The notes below the pieces were generated by a model. The model was not told the DNA's origin. It searched no databases and saw nothing but the letters and a program-made list of their open reading frames with translations. A DNA stretch of 64,000 nt. It comes from Puccinellia tenuiflora (lineage: Eukaryota; Streptophyta; Magnoliopsida; Poales; Poaceae). Shown one piece after another: positions 34,301 through 43,301 of this stretch (within the stretch, counting starts at the first letter, position 1; each line of letters starts with the position of its first letter). A program made the translations under genes and the position numbers. The stretch spans positions 1,596,814-1,660,813 of the forward strand of contig QRDG01000060.1 in assembly GCA_012064385.1 (NCBI GenBank). Reading direction: 5' to 3'.

Positions 34301-35460
34301 ACAACTCATCAGACGGTGTAAGTCCTACACAGTTATCACTGGCGAGTTGTACAGAAGGAGCGTAACTGGAGTCTACCAGAGGTGTGTGTCCCCAGAGGAG
34401 GGCAAGCAAATATTGCAAGAGATCCACGCAGGAGATTGTGGTCATCATGCATCCACTAGATCCTTGGTGTCAAAAGCTTTCAGACACGGGTTCTTCTGGT
34501 TGACAGCACATTTGGATGCAGAGAAAATAGTGCGAGTCTGTGATGGATGCCAGAGGTATGCAAGGCAGGACCATGTACCAGCACAAGAACTCAGAACTAT
34601 TCCTATCACTTGGCCATTTGCAGTTTGGGGGCTCGACATGGTTGGTCCCTTCTCAAAGTCGCCTTGTCAGAAGACCCATCTGCTAGTAGCAGTCGACAAG
34701 TTCACCAAGTGGGTGGAAGTGGAACCCGTTAGCAGAGTCGACGGTGCATCAGCTGTGAGATTCTTTAAAAAGATAGCAACACGTTTTGGGTATCCTCACA
34801 GCATCATTACAGACAATGGAACCAACTTATCAGTTGGGGAGATGGCCAAGTTCTGTGGTGAGAATAACATCAGACTCGACCTAGCCTCGGTGGCACATCC
34901 ACAGTCCAATGGACAAGCCGAGCGGGCAAATCAGGAGTTGTTAAAGGGGATTAAACCTAGACTACGGGTTCCCCTGCTAAGAGCCGCTGGGAGTTGGGTT
35001 GAGGAGTTACCAGCAGTACTTTGGAGTATCAGGACGACTCCTAACAGATCCACCGGATTCACACCTTTCTTCATGGTGTATGGTGCAGAAGCAGTTTTGC
35101 CCAGCGACTTGTTGCATGACTCGCCACGAGTCGCCAATTACGTTGAGACAGAAAATGAACTCGCCCGCCAGGACTCGGTGGACGCACTCGAGGAAGCAAG
35201 GGAGTTAGCCCTTGGGAGATCAGCAGTTTATCAGCAGGACTTGCGGCGATATCACGCACGCAGAATCAAGACCCGGACTTTTCAGGAGGGTGACTTAGTG
35301 CTTCGCCTAGTCCAGAATAAGGAAGGGATGCACAAGTTATCTCCACCATGGGAAGGACCGTTCATCATAAGCAAGAATCTGAACAACGGGTCGTACTATC
35401 TAATGGATGTGCGAGAGTCGGCAAGTGTAGGCAAGGGAGCTGATACGGCTCATACTTTAC
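31307..35460 (+). pseudogene. Element B pol: protease, RT, RNase H, second RNase H, integrase
   Basis: One frame covers the whole of pol. Protease has VLMDGGSSINIL (31707 on). Reverse transcriptase follows a TAG stop at 32289-32291 and includes MCIDFTGLNKHCPKDPF, FLDAYSGYHQI and TTMPFGLKNAGATYQ. Its active site reads AYVNDVVVKS instead of the usual YVDD. A first RNase H is followed by a second, archaeal-like RNase H (MHFDGSRQLEGSGAG, then FGDSDLVAQQVSG), the hallmark of the Tat lineage. Integrase has the HHCC region (CGHHAS, CDGCQRY) and D, D, E in GLDMVGPF, ITDNGTNLS and NGQAERAN. The C-terminus loses the expected LLRPYY end after about 35420. Confidence 0.9.
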
Positions 35461-35478
35461 CTGCTCTTCTGGGCAATC

Positions 35479-35584
35479 TTTTTGGCATCAGCCGACTCTT
35501 TCTTTACCTGCTCCAGTTGAGCAGCCAAGGCTTTTTGGCATCAGCCGACTCTTTCTTTACCTGCTCCAGTTGAGCAGCCAAGGC
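35479..35584. repeat. 53 bp perfect tandem duplication
   Basis: The unit 35479-35531 is repeated at 35532-35584. It lies in a coiled-coil exon of the antisense gene; 53 is not a multiple of three, so the duplication shifts that frame. Confidence 0.9.
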
Positions 35585-36670
35585 TTTCAGATCCTTCTCA
35601 AGCTGAAGGGAGTGTTCTTTTTCGGCCTTGGCAGACCTAGCACTGGCAGCTGCCTGGTCCTCAAGCTCTTTCATGTCTCTCTTCATCTTGGAGACAATGC
35701 ACTGCAATCACAAGTCATAAAGCACAATTAAGCTTCACAAGTCAAGTTGAGAACTCATAAGCTCCAAGTCGCCACAAGTTAGCAACTTGGCGCTTGGGGG
35801 CTACTGGCAGATCAGAATTTTTCATCAAGATTAAGTATGAGTAAAGGAGATATATTTGCAGCTCCAAGTCGCCACAAGTTAGCAACTTGGCGCTTGGGGG
35901 ATACTCGCAGAACAGAAATTTTTCTTCAAGTAAGATATCAGTAAATTACATATGTTAGTAGCTCCAAGTCGTCGCAGGCTGACGACTCGGCGCTTGGGGG
36001 CTACTCGTGCAAAAAGTTTTTTTTGCTCTAAGGACCTGACAGACAGTAAGTTAGCAGCCCCGAGTCCTAGTAGAGCTAAGGACTCAGTGCTTGGGGGCTA
36101 CAGCGTGCAAATTTTTCTATAAAGCAGTTGAGTTCAGTTTCAAATCAAAGCACCTATCCTAGTCACAAGTCACCACAGACAGGTGCTTGGGGGCTACTGG
36201 AGTAGGAGGATGCTAGAAAGCATAAAAGGGGAAGTCAGAAAAGCTTACTTCATGAACCATATGAAGAGACCTAAGAGCCACTTGTTCTTCATCCTTCAAC
36301 CTCGCTGATTGATCGTTTAAGTCAACCACTTCAGCATAAGCTTCAGAAAATGACATGTTATCAGCCACCCGAAGTCGGCTGTAATCAGTAGATGACTTGA
36401 TCTTGATGGATGGAGAGGTTGCAGGAGTTGGCTTCACAGGAGCCGGATTAACTTGAGGCGCAGTATCAGGAGGCCCAGTCCCAGAGGAGGGCTGGCTATT
36501 GTTGGAGTCGCTACCCGAGTCCTTGAAGGGGACTCGGAGATGATTGGAGTCGTGGTTGCACCAGCAGATGCAGCAATTGATGGACCTGTCCTTGTGCTAG
36601 TAGTCTCGGAAGCCGAAGGAGGTGCAGGTCCACGACCCGAGGTGACATCAGTCCCCAAAACACCCGGAGC
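35480..36670 (-). pseudogene. Element B antisense gene, 3' exons
   Basis: One exon (about 36670 to 36249) reads STDYSRLRVADNMSFSEAY and LKDEEQVALRSL and is homologous to the third exon of the B2 gene (52396-52839). It ends at a GTAAGC donor. The next exon starts at 35701 after TTGTGATTGCAG and encodes a coiled coil (KRDMKELEDQAAASARSAK) broken by the 53 bp duplication. The intron (about 35702-36248) holds the tandem repeats. Upstream exons are replaced by fragment X. The role of this Tat-specific antisense protein is unknown. Confidence 0.65.
35761..36200 (+). repeat. Five tandem repeats of about 100 bp with PPT-like tracts
   Basis: Units start at about 35761, 35861, 35961, 36057 and 36157. 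Each has an inverted repeat followed by GCTTGGGGG(C/A)TAC. The GGGGGCTACT core equals the sequence at the true polypurine tract of this family (58803-58817). The array is in the intron of the antisense gene and just past the end of pol. Confidence 0.85.
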
Positions 36671-38096
36671 TGCCCTCATGGCAGTCGAAACATACCTGCG
36701 ACTGACGCAGCCGCCTGAGGGTGACGCCCGTGCTCTCCTCCACAAGCAACAGATCATGTCTATCAAGGCAGTTGAAGAAGCTCTGGCGAACAAGGCGCCA
36801 ACAGAAAGGGCGCAAGAAAATCGGGGTCACCGCGACCGCGAACCCGCAGCACTCGCAGGCCCAGCTCCAAGACAACCGCGACAGCCGCAGCCAGGCGAAG
36901 ACCTCCGCAACGTCATCACACAGAGGACGGTAGACCGCAACCGCACCCAGCGGACGGTCAGCACACCCAATGCTGACGACCGCGACGATAGTGACTTCGA
37001 GCCACGCGGCGCCGCATGCTTCAGCTTCAACATCCGCGACACAAGAATGCCCAAGGGCTTCAAGCTCACGGCAGAAGCGGTCAAGTACGACGGAAAGCAG
37101 GACCCGAGAGACTGGCTGGAGGACTACCTCATAGCCTGCAGTTGCCAGGGCGGTACTCCGACTACAGCCATGCAGTACATCCAGCTGATGCTCACAGGAT
37201 CTGCACGCGGGTGGCTCAACACTCAACCCAAGGACGCCTTCAGCACGTGGGACGAGTTCGTGGATGCCTTCGTTAAAAGCTTCCTGGGGACGTACTCAAG
37301 GCCGACAACTTTCGTCGAGCTCCAAGCATGCAAGCAAGGACGAGACGAGCCGCTCCGGTCGTACATCCAGCGATGGACCCTGCTCCGCAACACCATGGAA
37401 GCCACCTCGGAAGACCGAGTGATGGATGCCTTCATGCACGGCATCTACCGCCGCGACCTCCACGAGGAATTTGGTAGGCTCCGGCCGAGAAACATGATTG
37501 AGCTCATGAAGATAGCCAACCAGTGGGCAGACGGAGAGGACTCGGTCCGTGATACTTCACGTCACTCCCCAAGAGACGAGGCCGGACCAAGCAACTGGCG
37601 GGAAGGACGCCAGAAGAAGAAGCCGCGTTACCACGGCAATGACTCAATAGAGTTAGTCGCGGCGGGATTCGAAACCCCCCACTAGGATGAAGCACGCGAC
37701 AGCAGTCGCCCGTACAGTCGAAGCGGTGATGACCAAAGTCGCCAATACAGCCAAGGGCAATTCAACCGAAGCGGTGGCAGCACCTACCGTGGCGACGGGA
37801 GCTACAAACGAGAGTGGCAGAGGCGCACGCTAACTCCGGAGGAAGAGCTGGAGCAACCCTGCAAGCACCATATGTTCAGAAACCCGGAAACGGGCAAGTG
37901 GGGGTCCCGCCACCTGTTAAAGGACTGCAAAAAGGCACGCAGAGCCATCACGGCAACAGCAACAGCAGCAGCCACAAAGACCACCACCACAGCAGCAGCA
38001 GCCATAGCCTGCTCCGCCACAGCAGCCACGGCAATCTCCTTCGGAACAGCAGCAGCAGCAGAAACAAAAGAAGGCCGCCGGGAAACCTTCACCTAA
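36671..38096 (+). pseudogene. Gag fragment X from another gypsy element
   Basis: The frame starts within gag (LMAVETYLRLTQPPEGDA) at the junction with B and carries a clear retrotransposon gag core: GFKLTAEAVKYDGKQDPRDW, GSARGWLNTQP, FVKSFLGTYSRPTTF and the RRDLHEEFGRLRP end. An amber codon at 37683 interrupts it. The same frame then gives the zinc-binding-like CKHHMFRNPETGKWGSRHLL and KDC. A CAG-rich tract around 37950-38070 shifts between frames. No LTR of X is present. Confidence 0.75.
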
Positions 38097-40080
38097 GAAA
38101 GCTGCACCCGGCACGGCCGGGAAAGCACCAGAGAAATCTGCAGCCACCACGGCCGGGAAGGCCCCGGAGAAAACTGCAGTCACTGCGGCCGGGAAGGCAC
38201 CGGAGAAACCTACGGCCCCCGCGACTGGGAAAGCACCGGTCAAAGAGGTGCCGCCGAACTCGGAATGGCAGATAATTCCTCAAGAGAAGACCGGTGCCGC
38301 ACCGACATCCAGCAGCCTCCAAACCACTGCAGTTAGTTGGGGATTTGCCCCTCTGAAAACTCTCGCCGGGAATATCCTTGGTTCGCTTGAGCATTACCAT
38401 TTGGACTGGAACGAGGCCGACATGGACGAGGTGAGCTCGCAGCACCGGGCGACCTCGCAGCACCCGGCAGGGCCGAGTCTCCTCGCCCAAAAGATGTTCA
38501 CGATGAAGGCTACTGTCCTTGAAGCCGACAAAGCCGCAGAGGTAAGCCCCGCCGAGTAAAAGATAACTTGGTTAGCTCATTTATCATAGATATCACCTAT
38601 CCCCAGTCCCTGAGATTCGGGTCGAGTAGTTGAAACTCAGCCGAGTAGAGATTACCCGGCGCGAATCTTTACACATCATACTAATCTCCTCCTCTTTTCA
38701 GTCTTGCACAACCAAACGGACCCAGCTGCACCGCAAGCTGCTGCTGGCGCACAAGAAACTTTCTGACAAGTACAAGCTGCTGCGTGCTAGGCTGGACATC
38801 ATGGGTACTATTCCTCCCTCCGTCATGCCGTTTACGCCCAACAGCCTTGGCTGTATATCTAACTTCATTCCTTTTGCCGACATAAACAGCCGGGTCAGAG
38901 GCCAAGGCTGAGGAGCTGCAAAAGCGCATCTCGGAGCTTGAAAGTAAGCCACTTTTTTGCCTTGTTATTCCCTTATGCTTGTATGAACTTTGTATGCTAA
39001 CTCTGCCATCTCGGCACAGCCAAAATGAAGGACCGCGAAATTGCGCACGCGATTGCGCACCAGTCCGAGCTGAAGGAGGAGAAGGACGAGGTTTCCCGGC
39101 TGAAGACCGAGCTTGAGCAATCTCGGGTTCGGATTGCCGAGCTAGAGAAAACTTCTACCGAGGAGAAACAGCTCCGGGGCGAAGAGACTCGGAAACTCAA
39201 GGAGTCCCTTGAGGAGTTCGAGTCTCGCACAACTTTGGCCGAGGGTGAGCTAGAGGCTCTAAAAGCAAAGATCACTCGGTGGCTGGCGGAGTTCTCCAGC
39301 ATTAACGGCCAACTGGACAGTAAGCCCTTTCCTTTTCTGTCCGTACTCGAAATTTATTATTTTGTCTCCATATAACTTATCTTGGTGCCAGCCATTATCA
39401 ATTCAGAGAACTTCCCCCACTCCAAGGCAGCTGCGGATAACAGCACTCGCAAGTTCCGGGCAAGGAAAATCCGAGATGGCCCGATCTCGGCCGAGTGGGA
39501 CATGGATGATCACCTGGTGGCCTTGAAGTCGCGTATGTCACCACTGAGGGCTATTGGAGTAGAGCTCCTTTCCGCTGCGATCCGAGTTTACCGAGCCCTC
39601 TGGCCCGAGTCTGAGCCCGCGGCATCGGTTGATGAACTAACCAAGTGCCTGATGGTTTGCGAGGAACGACTCGACGATTGGCGGTCATCTGCTGCCCGAG
39701 TCGGTGCTGACGAGGCCCTGATGTATGTGCTGTCGTGGTACGAGGGGATCAACCTCGACACGCTCAAGACTCTGCGCGATGGATCCAAGAGGACCACCGA
39801 CCCGGAGCTCATCCGGTGTCGCCAAGAACTGGCACACTCCCTTGTCCATTACGCTCCAGTGCACTCCTTCGTCGCTGGCGAGCGAGTTCCCCAGGCAGAG
39901 GAGATAGCAGATGTCGACGAGGGCGAAGACGAGGATGAAGAACCCGTCGACGAGGAGATCGAGGCTGACACACCACCCGAGACCGCCACTGGCGCTGCTG
40001 CGGAGTCCACGGCCGAGAAAACCTCTGCCGAGGTCTCGGCTTCTCCTTCTACCACCAAGGCTCCTGACTCTGCTGTCTAG
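38076..40080 (+). CDS. Element C antisense gene (five exons, 5'-truncated)
   Basis: Five exons join without breaking the frame: to 38541, 38702-38804, 38890-38943, 39020-39319 and 39392-40080. All introns are GT-AG, with donors GTAAGC or GTACTA and acceptors such as CTCTTTTCAG. The first exon has about four AGKAPEK-like repeats. The middle exons form a long coiled coil (KDREIAHAIAHQSELKEEK onward). The last exon encodes a folded domain (ECRALW-like AIRVYRALWPESEP, DELTKCLMVCEERLDDW) and an acidic tail ending at TAG 40080. It lies opposite to the integrase at 40686-41751, which is on the minus strand. It looks like the C-terminal half of the protein whose N-terminal half is in B2 and B3. Function unknown. 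Confidence 0.7.
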
Positions 40081-40220
40081 CTTTAGAAAAAACTCAATCG
40101 TTAAATCCCCGGGATGTCGGGCGCATATGTAATATATACCTTAAGCGTTTCATGGTTGGTACTTAGCATTTTACTTTGCACATTTTAACAAGTTTCAGCC
40201 GTACGCCGGATCACTCTGAA

Positions 40221-40570
40221 CCGAGTCCCCGAGTTTATTTTCTTGTTCACTATATTTTGCCATCTTTGCTCTTGCCTATCATCTTGGTTTTTTGGCAGTC
40301 GAGTCACAAGACCACAGCGATATAGCATACAGCACTTAGAAACTTTGAGAAACAGCCAAGGCCATCCGACATAACACACAAGATTAGAAACAGAAACCGA
40401 ATCGCTCCTGGACCGAGTCCCCGAGTCGGGTTTCTTGTTTACTACACCTAGCAACCTTTGCTCTTGCCTACCATTTTTGGTGTTTGGCAGTCGAGTCACA
40501 AGATCACTAAAACATAGCATACAATACTCACAAACATGGAGACACGATTTTTAGAGCCATCCGACATAGG
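40221..40570. repeat. Two tandem repeats of about 192 bp
   Basis: CCGAGTCCCCGAGT at 40221 recurs at 40413 with a similar following sequence (CTTTGCTCTTGCCTA, then GGCAGTCGAGTCACAAGA). A third partial start is near 40621. It lies between the convergent ends of integrase and the antisense gene. Confidence 0.75.
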
Positions 40571-40685
40571 GAAAACAAAGATCAACACAGAAACAAGCAC
40601 AAACAATTCAACAAGGCAGTCCCCGAGTCTCTTTTCGGGGCGCCGACATTTCATTTCAGATTTTTGAGATACATACAGTGGATCC

Positions 40686-41751
40686 TTAAGAGTAAAAAGG
40701 GCGAAGAAGAGCTACATTCCAAGGTCTTTTGGTCTCCTCACCGGATCTGTCCATCCTGTTCTTCACCTGTTTCTGAGCATCTATAAGATAATAGGCATCA
40801 TTGTTCAAAGCTTTGCTCACGATAAATGGTCCCTCCCATGGAGGTGACAATTTGTGCATCCCGGCTGTGCGCTGCACCAGCCTAAGCACTAGGTCCCCTT
40901 CTTGGAACTTGCGCGGGTTCACCTTCCGACTGTGGTAACGTCGGAGATTCTGTTGATATATTGATGATTTGGACAATGCCAATTCTCGTGCTTCTTCGAG
41001 TAAATCGACGTCATTTTCCCGGGCTTCTTTTTCCTATGATTCGGTATACAATGCAACTCTTGGCGAGTCATGCTCTATGTCGGTTGGCAGAACTGCCTCT
41101 GCTCCATAGACCAGGAAAAATGGCGTGTAGCCAGTAGAGCGATTCGGGGTAGTCCTTAGACTCCACAACACTGCTAGGATTTCATCCAGCCAACACCCCG
41201 GAGCATGTAGCAGTGGCTCAATTAACCGGGGTTTTATGCCGGATAAAACTAAAGCATTTGATCTTTCCACTTGCCCATTAGACTGTGGATGTGCAACCGA
41301 GGCCAGGTCTAGCCGTATTCTCTTTTCCTGGCAAAACCGGGCAAAGGCTCCTTCGGCAAAATTGGTGCCATTATCGGTGATGATGCTGTGTGGATGACCA
41401 TACCTTAGGATTATATCCTTCAGGAATGACACAGCTATGCGGCCATCGCATTTTCATATCGGTTTTACCTCGATCCATTTGGTGAACTTTTCCACCATCA
41501 CCAATATGTGAGTCATGTTACCTCGGGCTGGTTTGAATGGTCCCACCATGTCCAGACACCATACTCCAAATGGCCAGGTGATGGGGATAGTCTTGAGTGC
41601 TGAAGCTGGCATATGAATTTTATTGGCAAATCTTTGGCATCCTTCACATTTCCGGACTATGTCCTCTGCCTGCTCCAGAGCTTTGGGCCAGTAGAACCCG
41701 TATCTGAATGTTTTGTCCACAATGGCCCTTTATGAAGCATGATGGCCACAC
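40686..41751 (-). pseudogene. Element C pol, integrase
   Basis: The fragment begins in the integrase zinc-binding region (GHHAS, an in-frame TAA, then CEGCQRFANK). The core has D in CLDMVGPF, D in IITDNGTNFAEG and E in NGQVERSN. The C-terminal FQEGDLVLRLVQ domain ends RPWNVALLRPFYS with a stop at 40686, as expected for a complete pol end. Frames change near 41450 and 41030. It closely resembles the Tat integrase of B. The upstream part of pol is cut at 41751, where the CACTA element begins. Confidence 0.85.
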
Positions 41752-42005
41752 CACTACTAGGGAAAAGCCTAGCCGTGGCGCACCAGATTGGGCTACCCGT
41801 GGCGCAGGCGCCTGCGCCACGAATTGCCACGCCACGGGTAAGCAATTAGCCGTGGCGCAGGGACCCATGTGCGCCACGAGTAGTTAGCCGTGGCGCAGGA
41901 TACTAAGTGCGCCATGGCTAAGTGGAAATACCCATGGCGCACTGGTGGACTGTGCGCCACGGCTGTGGTGCGCCACGGCTACCCTCTGACATGCGCCACG
42001 GCTAT
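41752..42005. repeat. Left CACTA terminus with subterminal repeats
   Basis: About a dozen copies of CCGTGGCGCA or its complement follow the terminal CACTA. 41798-41821 is a perfect 24 nt palindrome built from two of them. In En/Spm elements such repeats bind the TNPA-type protein. 42006-42289 beyond it is AT-rich with no feature seen. Confidence 0.85.
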
Positions 42006-42289
42006 GATTTTCTGTATTTTTTTATATACAGAAAATACAGTATTTATACAGATTATAATATAGGTATTTATATAGACATATATTCTATAATACACATTGC
42101 AGAACAATACACAAAATACATAGATCACATATGCATTATAACTGAAAATAGATCACGGATCATCATATACATCACATCGATCGGAATCGAGTAGCAAGTT
42201 CGAACATCATCACATTACAAAGTAAAGGAAGTTTAATTACAACACGAATTTCATCGACTGTTTGAACATAAGCTACACAGGTAGATAAG

Positions 42290-43301
42290 CTAGGCGTCGA
42301 CGGTCTTCGGGGCCGGGAAGGGGCGGACGCCTTCTTTCGTCATGAAGGGCCGGATGTCGCCTTGTGCCTTTAGACGCCGTTCCACCTCCGCATTATCGAG
42401 TGGAGCGCCGTCGTAGTAGAACATGCCTCCAACGGCGCAGACATCGTGTAGTATGATCCGCGCGAACGTCTCCTGGATGCGATAGAATTCTTGTCGAAGA
42501 TCACGATCCTGGATAGTTGCCAAGTTTTCGGCCCAGCGTTGGAGTTGATCTGGCAACTTAAGTTTCTCTTCATCCCGTACGAAGGCACGGATCTGATGGA
42601 TGGCGTAGTAGGCATCCCTCTCGCTGTTCTTTGGTTGCGTGACGCACGCGAATTTGATAATGTGGTGGAATGATAGCACACCTCCTCTTCCAGGTCTCTT
42701 CCTTTTGAAGACGCCTCCCCTCATACTGAAGCCAACTAGAGCATTATCCAGAGCCTTCTTGAGGTTGGTGTAGTCTTTCGGTTTGTCCTCCCTACCCGAG
42801 TCCAAATATATGACTACGGAATATTTCGGGCAAAGAACGAGCAGGACGCAGTACTTGTCTCTGGGCAAAACAATTTAGACAGAGTGTTAGAAAAATAATG
42901 ATAGAAATCTAATGAAGCATCTTAATTATGGCGTAAAGAATGACTACTTACTCGGGATAGTAAGGCAAGAGAATGTAATCCTTCCACTTATTCTCCACCA
43001 TGATTTCTTCGAGGTGTTTCGACATAAATTGCCAGCCTTCATGGCTTCTGAAGTTGGTCTCGATCATGTAGTAGGGGTCCGCTATCGCGACGCCCCCGAT
43101 CTTCTCTTTTAGGACCTGGTGGGCCGTACTGAGACAGAATAAGCGGGCTAAATGAGGATGGAGCCGCTTCAAGTTAAACATCTTGAAGATGTCATCAAAT
43201 CGCACGAAGAGCAAATCCGCCGGCTCTTGTTTGCAAAAGCCATCAACTGCCTCTGGCACCTTGGCAGTGAAGAGCGGGTGTGGATGTGTTGGATCTTTCA
43301 T
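42290..43301 (-). pseudogene. CACTA second gene, C-terminal Ulp1-like domain
   Basis: Two exons join across a GTAAGT...CCAG intron (about 42860-42955): the first ends KWKDYILLPYYP and the second begins DKYCVLLVLCPKYSVVIYLDS. The layout matches the C48 (Ulp1-like) fold seen in many plant CACTA proteins, where HWVLLV carries the catalytic His and YLDS the Asp. Here the His position reads Tyr. The region expected to hold the catalytic Cys reads QPKNSERDAYYAI, without Cys. About 90 further residues (RWAENLATIQDRDLRQEF) extend the domain. Probably a non-catalytic relative. Alignment is from memory. Confidence 0.6.

Noticed and set aside
35761..36200. CRISPR-like array
   Set aside because: Units of 100 bp with similar, not unique, spacers in a plant retrotransposon; this is a tandem repeat.
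36648..37226. 192-residue minus-strand ORF over gag X
   Set aside because: The plus strand carries a clear gag core here, so this is its shadow.
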